Assembly: GCF_017875465.1 (NCBI RefSeq)
Contig: NZ_JAGGMQ010000001.1
Span: 2,046,001 to 2,110,000, forward strand
Reading direction: 5' to 3'
Length of the DNA: 64,000 bases
From: Winslowiella toletana
GTDB taxonomy: Bacteria; Pseudomonadota; Gammaproteobacteria; Enterobacterales; Enterobacteriaceae
How positions within the stretch are numbered: position 1 is the first letter of the stretch; every line of letters starts with the position of its first letter. Positions 42,833-51,894 of the stretch are shown here, piece by piece. Under the pieces are notes generated by a model. That model searched no databases, was not told the DNA's origin, and was given only the letters and a program-made list of their open reading frames with translations. A program made the translations under genes and the position numbers.

Positions 42833-45800
42833 TTATCTTATTTCAGGGTACATCACCTTGTTCATATCAATAAGTTCCTGAAGCTTACTATTTGGTATCT
42901 CAGGATATACCCTTCTTAACTCCCATATATCTCTTGCTACAACATCTCTGGCATTTGCAAATGGTAATCCAGTCTTAGCATTTATTTGACTTCTGGATAC
43001 AATGCCCACCCCTTCTTTAGAAACGGTGTGACCGACGCGAGGAACTAACATGGCTGGTGCAGTCGCAGGATCATATCCTTCGACCAGATCTTTCATAATA
43101 TTCTTCTGACCAACATGGTGTGAGTCCAGCCCAAGGTTTTTGCCTTTAACAGCACTTTTATTGCTTTGATGAGAACTTACATCCCATTTTTCAGGCTGAC
43201 ATTTCAATCCTAGCGGGTCGATCCAGTTTAATGGGTTTGGAGCGTAGGCATATAAGTTTATACCACCCGCCAGACCGATCGGATCAGGCTGTGTAAACCG
43301 CCCAGCCACCGGGTCATAGTAACGGAAAAGATTGTAGTGTAGCCCGGTTTCCCTGTCCAGATACTGCCCCTGGAATCGCAGGTTCTGCGGCACCGCCAGC
43401 TGCCCCGCATGGGTTTCACGTTCGGTTTCACCCCAGCTGCTGAAACGGCCCTGCCATACCACTTCACCGCCTTCATCGGTCAGCCGCTCCGGCAGGCCGT
43501 TCAGATCGGTGTGATACCACAGCGTCTGCTGGCTGTCGCCAGCGATATCCACCCGCGCCAGCGGCTCCCAGCCACCTTCGTTATACAGATACTGCACACT
43601 GTGGTCCGGCGAGCGACTGCTCTGCTCGCCCGCCATCTGCAACCCCTGCCAGTGGAAAGTAATGATTTCCGCATCCGTTTCCGCCTGCCCGTGGCGGTGC
43701 AGAATTTTATGCGTACGGCGGCCCAGCGCATCATAGCGATACTGCACCCGCTGGTATTCCCGGTGTCCGCTCAGCCGCACCTCTGTCACCTGATGCTCAG
43801 CGTTATAACTGAAGTGCTGCTCCACTGCACCCTGTTCCGCCTTACGCCACAGCAGGCGGCCAAAGCCATCATACTCCCAGCGCGCCCCTTTCAGCCTGCG
43901 CAGCAGGTTATGCCAGACCACCTGACCCGCCGTGTCGGTGCGGTTGCCCGCCGGATCATAATGAAAACGCTCTTCCCGCTCAGCGCCGATGCGATGGGTA
44001 ACCTGGCCTGCCGCGTCGTAGCCAAAGCGCTGCTGGCTGAAGGCAGGTCGTGAGTCGTTTTTCTCAACCGACATCAGCATCTGCTGCGCCACCTGATCCA
44101 GACGATCCCACTGGTAGCGGCGTTCCAGCACCGCACTGCGCCGCTTGATAATACGGCCAGCCGGGTCATAAGCGGTTTCCAGCGTCAGCGGCCCCTGACT
44201 GCGGCTGATCTCACGATGCAGGCGGTCACGCGCATAAGCGGCGATATCAGCCTGCTGCCCGTCACGCTGCCAGTTACGCTGCAACAGATGCCCGCTGCCG
44301 TAGCGCAGGAAACTTTGCGTGGTGCCGTCCGGTCCCTGGCTCTGCTGCAGATTGCCCAGCGCATCGTACTGATACTGCCAGCGGCCGCCGTGATTCTGCT
44401 CATTTTGCAGGTTACCCAGCGCATCCAGCGTAAAGCTCAGCTGATCATCCCACTCCGGCTCCGCGGCCTTCTGCCGTGCAGCATGGTGTTCAGCCAGCGT
44501 GGTGCGCTGCAGTGTGACGCTGCGCGCGGCATACTGATAGCGGGTGTAAGTTTCGCCGTTACTTTTCGCCGTCAGCCTGCCCAGCAGATCATATTCCAGC
44601 TGCGAGACCAGCGGCGCCTGCTGTTCACCATTCTGCGCCAGCGGCTGCTGCGAAACTGACGTCACCTGCCCGCGATCGTCATAGCCATAACTTTTCCGCC
44701 GTCCGGCGTAATCGGTCTGCGCCAGCAGGCGTTCGCCGCTGTCCCAGTCAAACTGCCAGCTGTCGTTGTTCGGGTTAATCAGCCGGGTCAGGCGACCAAA
44801 ACGGTCATAATCAAAACGGGTGTGATGACCCGCCGGATCGGTCTGGCAAATCACCTGTCCGCGTACGTTGCGCTGTAGTTTTCGTTCAGAGAAACCGTCA
44901 ATATTCTCACCGGCCAGCTGCCCGTGAGCATCGTACTCGTAGCGGGTTTCGCGGTTATCGGCGCGGATAATGGCTTCGATACGACCGGCACGGCTCCAGC
45001 GACAGGATGTGGTATTCCCTTCGGCATCGGTGGCGCTCAGCAGCCTGCCCGTCGCGTCATAGTGCTGATGACTGCGGTAACCCGAACAGTCTTCATCGCT
45101 GACCATCTGCCCGCGCTCGTTCCACCAGAAACGGCGGACATTACCCAGCGCATCGGTTTCGGCAACCAGGTCACCCTGCGGGTTCCACTCCAGCTGCGTG
45201 ACGCCACCCTGTGGATCGGTTACCGCCACCACATCACCCAGCGCGTTGTGCTGATAACGCCAGCTGGCGCCGTCAGCCAGCACTTCCTGCTGCGGCTGTG
45301 ACCACACCGGATGCCAGACCGTCAGCCGGGTTTCGCCCAGAGGATTGCGCACCACGGTCAGATTGCCGCGCTGATCATAGCCATACTCCCAGCGCTCGCC
45401 GTCAGGGCCGCTGGTCGCCTGCAACTGCTCCCCCTGATCCGCCCATTCATAATGCCATTCAGCACCATACATATCGGTCCAGCCGGTAATACGATACTGC
45501 GCGTCCCACTGATGGAAAGTGCTGCCGCCGGAAAGGCAGGTCACCGTTGCATTACGGGCCTGCTCATCGCTGTCAATGATCCAGCTTTCCAGTATCTGCT
45601 GCTGATCGTCACGTACCTGATAGCTGATAACACGCCAGAAGGTACTGTCTGCTGCTGGCTGCCAGTCGTAGCTTACTGTCAGACCGGTGGCATAACTGTG
45701 GCTGGCCAGCATATCGCTGGCGCGATCCCAGCTGAAGCGTCGTGTGGTGACTTCATCAGCATCAGTGACGCTGATCAGCTGCCCCTGATCGTTGTAGCCG

Positions 45801-47380
45801 TAGCGCACCAGCGGATAACGCTCGCCTGCTGCGCGCTGGTGGACTGTCGCCAGACGGCCATGCACGGATTCATAGCTCAGCTCTACCGCCATCGCTTCAT
45901 TATCACCGGCGATAGCGATTAACTGGCCTGCTTCATTCCAGCTCAGATGCTGGCAGTTATCGTGGCGGTCGTAAATGCGGGCAATGCGCCATTCGCCTTC
46001 GCGTGTCGGATCGGGTTCATACAGCTGGTGCTCACCTTCGCTGGTCTGCAGCACCACCACGCCCTCAAGCGTGCAGTAAAGCGTGATGCCATCTTCAGCA
46101 AACTGAATCACATCCCCCGGACGAACCTCACCCATCTCCAGCTCGCGACCGACTAAATCACGCCAGCGGAAATGCAGTTCGCCATTCGCTGCACGATAGC
46201 GGATCAGGCGGCTTTCAAACGGCAGCATCCATCCCTGGCCCAGCATGCCGGTCGCCAGATTGCGACTGTGGTAAACACGCTGCCAGTAAAGAGGGATACG
46301 ATCTTCCAGCGCGAAGTCGAGATCTTCAGCGCCCGCGAGGATCTTGGCGCCGGTGGCGATATTGACCGGGTGAGGAGTCTGCACCGCATTAGAAGCCACG
46401 CCGGCGACACCAGCGGCAGCGGCAACGGCTCCCTGGCTCACGGCCATACTGGCGCCAGCCGCCACAATAGGGCAGGGAATACTGCGCAGCAACTTGCGCG
46501 CCATCACGCGATCAAAAGCTTTGCCCATTAACTGCAGCACCTGCTTCAGCTCGCCGCCGCCCAGCATCCCGCCAATAAACCAGGCAAAAAAGTTTTTTCC
46601 GCTGCGAATATCCTGCACCACAATGCTTTCGCCGCCGATACGCACCCGCGGATCCTCTGCAACGTCAATTTTCGCTTCACAGGTACTGAGGTCGCCGCTA
46701 CGTGCCGCAGGCTGACCGTTAATCAGCACCTTCTTTGAGCCTTTGGCGATAAAAATCGGGCCGCTATGCTTAGTGCAAGCCACGGTATCCATGCTGGCTG
46801 GCGTACTGTGTGGACTGGCGGAGGCTACCGTGGGCTGGGAGATGTCTTTCCACAGGTTACTGAAGAAATCACCCACATCCGATGCCGTCACATTACTGAT
46901 TTTCTCACCCAGCGCGCTGAAAAATGCACCCGGATGTGCCACCGTCGAAGCGATCCCCGCCGCCATACCAGCAGCGATTTCCCACGCGGATGGACCTTCC
47001 TCTTCGGCACCTGCGGGAGCGTTAAGAAAGGCGTGATCGACCGTGCCTGCGGCGCGTGCTGCTGGCTTGCCCATAATATGGACATTACCGGAACCACTGG
47101 TGATCACCGCATCAGGCGGCCCCGTCAGCCCAAGTGCGCCAATCAGGCTATCCACCGCCCCTCCCGCAGCGTTACCCAGGCGTTCAGGAAAACCATCGGC
47201 AATGGCGGCAATGGTCAGGCCAATCCCCAGCACCAGCCCCACGCCGCTCAGCGTCATCGCGCTGCAGGCGAGTAAAATCCCGGCGTAGATCGCCCCTTCC
47301 ACCATGCCGCTGACAAAATCACTCAGTAGTGAACTGTGTACCAGCGGATCATCAATTCTCGCTGCAACCTTATCTGCCAT
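42833..47380 (-). CDS. T6SS prePAAR-Rhs effector with HNH/SHH-like nuclease tip
   Basis: 1515 residues. The N-terminus has the prePAAR motif AARIDDPLVH (6-15), a hydrophobic hairpin (about 26-62), PAAR-related segments (about 88-255, e.g. GSKKVLINGQPAARSGDLST), another hydrophobic stretch (about 300-335), then the Rhs shell from PHPVNIATGAK (336). Many YD repeats follow, ending in DPIGLAGGINLYAYAPNPLN and WIDPLGL. The variable 123-residue tip (1393-1515) has LDSHHVGQKNIMKDL, resembling SHH/HNH-type nuclease toxins. It lies 3 bp after the EagR chaperone gene. The tip is AT-rich against a GC-rich core, the usual sign of tip exchange. Confidence 0.93.
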   Translation of the reverse strand: MADKVAARIDDPLVHSSLLSDFVSGMVEGAIYAGILLACSAMTLSGVGLVLGIGLTIAAIADGFPERLGNAAGGAVDSLIGALGLTGPPDAVITSGSGNVHIMGKPAARAAGTVDHAFLNAPAGAEEEGPSAWEIAAGMAAGIASTVAHPGAFFSALGEKISNVTASDVGDFFSNLWKDISQPTVASASPHSTPASMDTVACTKHSGPIFIAKGSKKVLINGQPAARSGDLSTCEAKIDVAEDPRVRIGGESIVVQDIRSGKNFFAWFIGGMLGGGELKQVLQLMGKAFDRVMARKLLRSIPCPIVAAGASMAVSQGAVAAAAGVAGVASNAVQTPHPVNIATGAKILAGAEDLDFALEDRIPLYWQRVYHSRNLATGMLGQGWMLPFESRLIRYRAANGELHFRWRDLVGRELEMGEVRPGDVIQFAEDGITLYCTLEGVVVLQTSEGEHQLYEPDPTREGEWRIARIYDRHDNCQHLSWNEAGQLIAIAGDNEAMAVELSYESVHGRLATVHQRAAGERYPLVRYGYNDQGQLISVTDADEVTTRRFSWDRASDMLASHSYATGLTVSYDWQPAADSTFWRVISYQVRDDQQQILESWIIDSDEQARNATVTCLSGGSTFHQWDAQYRITGWTDMYGAEWHYEWADQGEQLQATSGPDGERWEYGYDQRGNLTVVRNPLGETRLTVWHPVWSQPQQEVLADGASWRYQHNALGDVVAVTDPQGGVTQLEWNPQGDLVAETDALGNVRRFWWNERGQMVSDEDCSGYRSHQHYDATGRLLSATDAEGNTTSCRWSRAGRIEAIIRADNRETRYEYDAHGQLAGENIDGFSERKLQRNVRGQVICQTDPAGHHTRFDYDRFGRLTRLINPNNDSWQFDWDSGERLLAQTDYAGRRKSYGYDDRGQVTSVSQQPLAQNGEQQAPLVSQLEYDLLGRLTAKSNGETYTRYQYAARSVTLQRTTLAEHHAARQKAAEPEWDDQLSFTLDALGNLQNEQNHGGRWQYQYDALGNLQQSQGPDGTTQSFLRYGSGHLLQRNWQRDGQQADIAAYARDRLHREISRSQGPLTLETAYDPAGRIIKRRSAVLERRYQWDRLDQVAQQMLMSVEKNDSRPAFSQQRFGYDAAGQVTHRIGAEREERFHYDPAGNRTDTAGQVVWHNLLRRLKGARWEYDGFGRLLWRKAEQGAVEQHFSYNAEHQVTEVRLSGHREYQRVQYRYDALGRRTHKILHRHGQAETDAEIITFHWQGLQMAGEQSSRSPDHSVQYLYNEGGWEPLARVDIAGDSQQTLWYHTDLNGLPERLTDEGGEVVWQGRFSSWGETERETHAGQLAVPQNLRFQGQYLDRETGLHYNLFRYYDPVAGRFTQPDPIGLAGGINLYAYAPNPLNWIDPLGLKCQPEKWDVSSHQSNKSAVKGKNLGLDSHHVGQKNIMKDLVEGYDPATAPAMLVPRVGHTVSKEGVGIVSRSQINAKTGLPFANARDVVARDIWELRRVYPEIPNSKLQELIDMNKVMYPEIR

Positions 47381-47383
47381 GGA

Positions 47384-47815
47384 TCAGGCCTCCGCCACAC
47401 AGGGGATAAACGCCTGCCGGATCGCCTGCCATGCCAGCAGCTGCTGCTCCGTAAACTGGCCTGCGGTGCTGAAGGTTAATGCCAGTAAATGATCTTTCGC
47501 CCAGGTCACCAGCAGCTTTTGTTCCACCGCCACGCCCTGATTTTCAAAGCGCATCGCCACCTGCTGCGCGGGTAGCGTACCCAGCGTGCTCTGCTCTGGT
47601 GACTGCGCGCTAAACTTTTTCATATCGCGCTTCACTTTTTGTAATTGCTGCTGCAAAAAGGAATCCATCTCATCAGCGGTAACCTTCCAGTCGCGGGTCA
47701 CCACCAGCGTGGCCCGTAAATCGGCCAGACGCAGCACGGTAATACTCTGATCCTGCACGATACCAGGCAGATTAAGCGTTCCCTCGGATAAGACGTATTG
47801 CACTGGCTGGCTCAT
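47384..47815 (-). CDS. eagR: EagR-type effector chaperone (DUF1795)
   Basis: 143 residues of the DUF1795/DcrB-like EagR family, which holds the prePAAR transmembrane segments of Rhs effectors before loading on VgrG. Family stretches: YVLSEGTLNLPGIVQDQSIT, VVTRDWKVTADEMDSFLQQQ, LLVTWAKDHLLALTFST. It overlaps the vgrG stop by 4 bp and ends 3 bp before rhs, so the three are translated as a unit. Confidence 0.92.
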   Translation of the reverse strand: MSQPVQYVLSEGTLNLPGIVQDQSITVLRLADLRATLVVTRDWKVTADEMDSFLQQQLQKVKRDMKKFSAQSPEQSTLGTLPAQQVAMRFENQGVAVEQKLLVTWAKDHLLALTFSTAGQFTEQQLLAWQAIRQAFIPCVAEA

Positions 47816-49749
47816 TTGCTGCTCCCTGCATCTTTATTAGCAAAAACATCGCTGACTTCTGCGGCGATCTCACCTGGCGTTGGTGATGGCGCGGGGGCCG
47901 CTGCTGGCTGATTGATATTCAGGTCAAGTGTGCCGCCAGTGTTAATCTCCCCCTGCCCTGAAGCGTTAATCTGGAAGTTCTTGCACTGCAGTGAAATCGT
48001 GCCGTTGGGGTTCATGGTCAGCATGCTGTCACCGGTGACAAAAGTGATACCGCTACTGGCCGCCAGCATAATATTGCTGTTCGACTTCAAGATATAATCC
48101 GTACCAACCAGCTCGCTGCGGGCGTACTGCGTCTGCTGGGCATACTGCCCACTCACTTTGCTTTCAAAGCTTTTCTCAATGCTGATGGTGTGATTACCGC
48201 CGACAGAATGCGTTTCATCATTCTTAACGTTGGTATCCATATTCCGCTCCGCCTGCATCCACAACTGCTCTTCACCGCTTTTATCCTCAAAGCGCAGGGC
48301 GTTGGCGTTGTCCGGCGTGCCGTCTTTACTGCGGCTCATAAAGCCCATTTGCGTCGCGGCGGCAGGCAGCGACCACGGCGGCATACTGGCTTCGTTATAC
48401 ACACGACCGGTAATAATCGGACGATCCGGGTCACCGTTAATAAAGTCGATCACCACCTCATCGCCGACGCGCGGGATCTGCACGCCGCCGAAGCCCTGAC
48501 CGGCCCAGGCGCTGGAGACACGTACCCAGCAGGAGCTGGTATCGTCGCCTTTACCCAGACGGTCCCAGTGAAACTTCACCTTTACCCGGCCATATTTATC
48601 GGTCCAGATAGACTCGCCTTGCGGCCCCACCACCCGCGCGGTCTGCGGTCCGTGGGTGCGTGGCCATGCCGTGCGCTGCGCCGAACGGAAGGTGGTGTCC
48701 GCCGGGATCACCACAAAGTTGATTTTATGCTTGCTGTCTTCGCCGCTGCCGCTGGCGTAGGTGTTTTCCTGGAGCGTGTAGGCCGCGCTCACTACCATAT
48801 AATCGCCGCTGTCGCTGGCATAAGGCGGCTGACCGAGGGTAAAGGTATGACCCGGCACAATCCCCAGCGCGGTGCCGGTGGCATCGATACGCTGATGCTC
48901 TGCCTGCCACTCTTCCTGACGGATACGGGCGTAGAATTCACCGTGACTGTGATCGACAAAGCGTCCTGGCCATTCATAGTAATCAATCTGGCCCGGCGAC
49001 GGTGACGCCGGGTTCTGCCGCGCCTGGAACAGCCAGGCGTTCGGTTTGCGGAAGTCGTAATCGTCGATGCTGTAGATGCCCGGCGTGACGCGCTCGCTGA
49101 TCGCCCACTTACCGATCCCTTCCTCACTGGTGCTGCCACCGGACTCGCTGACGTGATACGGGATCACCTCATAGCCTTCATACGGCTGATGCGCCGCCGC
49201 AGAATCCATCAGCACCAGCGTGTGTTTATCCGCTTCATGGTTGAAGAAGAAGTAAATCCCCTCCAGCTCCATCAGGCGTGAGATAAAGTCGTAGCTGTTC
49301 TCCTGATACTGCACGCAGTATTCCCAGCTGCGGTACTCGCCGCTGAGCTTATCTTCGACATGCACGCCATACTCGTTCAGCACCGTCTTGATAATATCCG
49401 GCACCCGCTGGTTCTGGAAAATGCGCTGATTGCGGTCGCGCAGCATCGGCCACAGATCCGATTCCATCTTCAGGGTATAGATCGCGTAACGCGAGCCGTT
49501 AACCTCCGTGCTGCTCTGCACATTTACCGAGGTGATTTTGCCGTTCAGATAGCGTGGCGCCGCCGTCAGACCCTGAGTGGGAATGGTGATGGTGATTGGC
49601 TGGCCGAGCAGCGCCTTACGGTCGATGCGCGCATCGGTACTTAGCAGGCCGACATCCAGCGCAAAGGAGCGCGATACCACTTCCGCGCCGGAAAGTGTCC
49701 AGAAAAGCAGTCCTTCGACAGGTAACTGTGCAGAAATGCGGTCAGGCAT
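47812..49749 (-). CDS. vgrG: T6SS spike protein VgrG (Rhs-linked copy)
   Basis: 645 residues. gp27-like domain to about 400 (ENSYDFISRLMELEGIYFFF; VGPQGESIWTDKYGRVKVKF), gp5-like OB fold (HWDRLGKGDDTSSCWVRVSS; IPRVGDEVVIDFINGDPDRP), then a beta-prism (SVGGNHTISIEKSFESKVSG). It ends with a Pro/Ala-rich tail (PAAAPAPSPTPGEIAAE) that may dock effectors. Protein sequence is nearly the same as the other VgrG (57330-59600) up to RSKDG, then diverges. It presumably carries the prePAAR-Rhs tip. Confidence 0.95.
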   Translation of the reverse strand: MPDRISAQLPVEGLLFWTLSGAEVVSRSFALDVGLLSTDARIDRKALLGQPITITIPTQGLTAAPRYLNGKITSVNVQSSTEVNGSRYAIYTLKMESDLWPMLRDRNQRIFQNQRVPDIIKTVLNEYGVHVEDKLSGEYRSWEYCVQYQENSYDFISRLMELEGIYFFFNHEADKHTLVLMDSAAAHQPYEGYEVIPYHVSESGGSTSEEGIGKWAISERVTPGIYSIDDYDFRKPNAWLFQARQNPASPSPGQIDYYEWPGRFVDHSHGEFYARIRQEEWQAEHQRIDATGTALGIVPGHTFTLGQPPYASDSGDYMVVSAAYTLQENTYASGSGEDSKHKINFVVIPADTTFRSAQRTAWPRTHGPQTARVVGPQGESIWTDKYGRVKVKFHWDRLGKGDDTSSCWVRVSSAWAGQGFGGVQIPRVGDEVVIDFINGDPDRPIITGRVYNEASMPPWSLPAAATQMGFMSRSKDGTPDNANALRFEDKSGEEQLWMQAERNMDTNVKNDETHSVGGNHTISIEKSFESKVSGQYAQQTQYARSELVGTDYILKSNSNIMLAASSGITFVTGDSMLTMNPNGTISLQCKNFQINASGQGEINTGGTLDLNINQPAAAPAPSPTPGEIAAEVSDVFANKDAGSSK

Positions 49750-49804
49750 AACGTTTTATCCATATAAGAGGTTAGCTGGCGGAAAAGGGAAACTTGCGGG
49801 CCTT

Positions 49805-50197
49805 TCAGGGCGCCAGCATCAGCACTTTTAGCTGGCTGGGCACGATCCGCATACCGATTGCATTCGTGGAGTTTTGCAGGCTGACGCTGGTCAGCCGCGT
49901 CGCCGGGGTTCCCTTCAGCAACACGGTAAATGCACCGGTAAGATGGCGCGACGGCCCCATTACCGTTCCCGACGCCACACCGGTGGCAACGCCCGGGTTA
50001 TCGCCGTTAGTCAGCGGCGTGATGGTCGCCATATTATGCGCAGGCATCCCCATAAACAATATATTCAATGCATTAGGGATCGCCGTCGGCCCCAGCGCGA
50101 TATCCGGATAGGGAATCGGCACAGGTGCGGGCGTCGGCGTCAGGCAGACATCCGGGAACGCAAGATCGACACCCATTAACTGGCAGTTAGCAAACAT
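49805..50197 (-). CDS. DUF4150 PAAR-like protein
   Basis: 130 residues; a PAAR-like spike tip (DUF4150). The N-terminus MFANCQLMGVDLAFPDVCLT then PTPAPVPIPYPDIALGPT contains the PIPY motif of this group; GMPAHNMATITPLTNGD and GVASGTVMGPSRHLTGAFTV follow. No C-terminal toxin is attached. It lies 55 bp upstream of vgrG and 9 bp after the DUF3540 gene. Confidence 0.9.
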   Translation of the reverse strand: MFANCQLMGVDLAFPDVCLTPTPAPVPIPYPDIALGPTAIPNALNILFMGMPAHNMATITPLTNGDNPGVATGVASGTVMGPSRHLTGAFTVLLKGTPATRLTSVSLQNSTNAIGMRIVPSQLKVLMLAP

Positions 50198-50206
50198 AGT
50201 GACTCC

Positions 50207-50815
50207 TCAGCCCATGTGAATCTGTTCGGAATCGACCTTGGCGATCGCTTTCGCGGTAATCACCGTGTTATGTGCATGCAGACGGGCATAATCTTCCGCT
50301 TTCATATCCAACTGCCCGGCCCGCACCTGCTCGGTATTACGCGTGGTGCGCAGCAGGTTGTGACTGATTTGCGTCACCGTCTGCCAGACCGATTCGGCGC
50401 GTTTGCCGACAATGCGTGACACACTCACCCATGCGGAAAGCTTATCGCCGCTGTATTTCATCTCACTGATATGGCAGTCGCCCTGCCCGGCGCTGACGCG
50501 CAACGCTTCACTGCTCAGGCTTAGCTCGCCTTCGCTGCGGATATGCAGATCGCCCGGTACACTCAGCTCGGCGCTAAGCGGATTGGCCCGCTCCAGCACC
50601 GCCAGCAACCAGAGCTGGTTATCCACTCCGGCGATTAACACTTTATCGCCCGCCTGTGGCGCGATAACACAGCTGGCGGCGCGCAGGCAGTGCCAGCCGC
50701 GACCTTCACTTTCAATCGTCAGGCTGCCATCGGGAAAACAGTGGGTGACAACACCGGCGGCCTGCGCGGGAGGCGTCACGGCCAGCGCCAGTTTATGGTT
50801 AATATTGCTCATCAT
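50207..50815 (-). CDS. DUF3540 T6SS-associated protein
   Basis: 202 residues of the DUF3540 family, found next to DUF2169 and DUF4150 genes in T6SS loci; role unknown. It has an OB-like first half (GVVTHCFPDGSLTIESEGRG; APQAGDKVLIAGVDNQLWLL) and a second half with a beta-helical look (GDLHIRSEGELSLSSEALRV). This resembles a short VgrG-like spike segment (inference). AAGGAG precedes two tandem ATGs (50815, 50812). Confidence 0.85.
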   Translation of the reverse strand: MMSNINHKLALAVTPPAQAAGVVTHCFPDGSLTIESEGRGWHCLRAASCVIAPQAGDKVLIAGVDNQLWLLAVLERANPLSAELSVPGDLHIRSEGELSLSSEALRVSAGQGDCHISEMKYSGDKLSAWVSVSRIVGKRAESVWQTVTQISHNLLRTTRNTEQVRAGQLDMKAEDYARLHAHNTVITAKAIAKVDSEQIHMG

Positions 50816-50823
50816 AATTCTCC

Positions 50824-51894
50824 TTAGCTGCGGCTCTGGCGCTGAATGCTCCAGGCCTCGGCAGCCAGTAATTCTTCATCATATTCAAGAATGCCTTTGC
50901 GATCGGAAAACAGGGCATTCTCCTGACGCGCGCGGTGGAAGCGCGTGCGGGAAAAGGTGGCGCCACGAAAGTCCGCCATACAGACATCAGCGCCTGAGAA
51001 GTCGCTGTAAGTCAGGTTGCACATGGCAAAGCGCGATTTTACCGCTTTCACCTGTTGCAGAATGCTCTGGAATAACCGGCTCTGGCTGAAATCCGCGCCA
51101 TCCAGACATGAGCCGACAAACATCGCCTGGTCAAACAGGCTGTTCTGACAGTGCGCGCCGCTGAGATCGGCTTCCATAAACAGCGCCTGCATGGCGTTGA
51201 CCTGGCGTAGCTGTGCGCCCTTCAGTGACGCGCCTTTAAAGTTGCACTGCGTCAGCTGAGCGCCGGAGAAGTTGACCTCATCAAGCTGGTTATCGGTAAA
51301 CTGACAGCCGGTAAACTGTTGCTGCGCATAGCTTTTGCCTCGCTGGTCGCAGGCGAAAAACACCACCCGCTCGCACTGGGTGGCCGCCAGGTTAGTTTCG
51401 CGCAGGTCGATACCGAAGAAGGTGGTCAGCAGGCAGTGGCACTGATCGATGTGCGCGCCCGGCATCGGCGATTCAAAAAAGGTGGAGCGATCCAGCTTAG
51501 CCTGACTGAAACGGCTGCGATCCAGTGTGCAGCGCATAAACTGGGTTTTATCCAGTTCGCTGTGGGAGAAATCGCTGTCGGCAAGCGCGCACTGATTGAA
51601 CACGCACTCGACCAGCCGCAAGCCGCTGGCGTTCAGTTTATCCATTTCGCACTGGTTAAATACCGTCTGCTCCAGCCTGGCGTCGCTCAGATTAACGGCG
51701 TCCAGCTGGCATTCGGTAAACACCGTTTCCTGCAGGTTTGCGCCCTGTAAGCTGACGCCCTGCAACGACACTTCCTGAAAGATCCCCCCGGAGAGATCGC
51801 ATCCCTGCAGATCAAGACCATCAAGGTTGATCTCCATGATCGCTTCACCGTTTTTTATCCGCTGTTGCAGTTCAGCTGCGCTCAGGGCGGTCAT
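50824..51894 (-). CDS. Pentapeptide repeat protein (T6SS module)
   Basis: 356 residues, almost wholly pentapeptide repeats of the A(D/N)LXX type (LDGLDLQGCDLSGGIFQEVS; GANLQETVFTECQLDAVNLS). This predicts a right-handed quadrilateral beta-helix of some 15 coils. A short N-terminal helix (ALSAAELQQRIKNGEAIMEI) precedes it. Its ATG overlaps the stop of the DUF2169-pentapeptide gene by 4 bp. Probably a structural or adaptor partner for loading the DUF4150 tip; inference. Confidence 0.88.
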   Translation of the reverse strand: MTALSAAELQQRIKNGEAIMEINLDGLDLQGCDLSGGIFQEVSLQGVSLQGANLQETVFTECQLDAVNLSDARLEQTVFNQCEMDKLNASGLRLVECVFNQCALADSDFSHSELDKTQFMRCTLDRSRFSQAKLDRSTFFESPMPGAHIDQCHCLLTTFFGIDLRETNLAATQCERVVFFACDQRGKSYAQQQFTGCQFTDNQLDEVNFSGAQLTQCNFKGASLKGAQLRQVNAMQALFMEADLSGAHCQNSLFDQAMFVGSCLDGADFSQSRLFQSILQQVKAVKSRFAMCNLTYSDFSGADVCMADFRGATFSRTRFHRARQENALFSDRKGILEYDEELLAAEAWSIQRQSRS

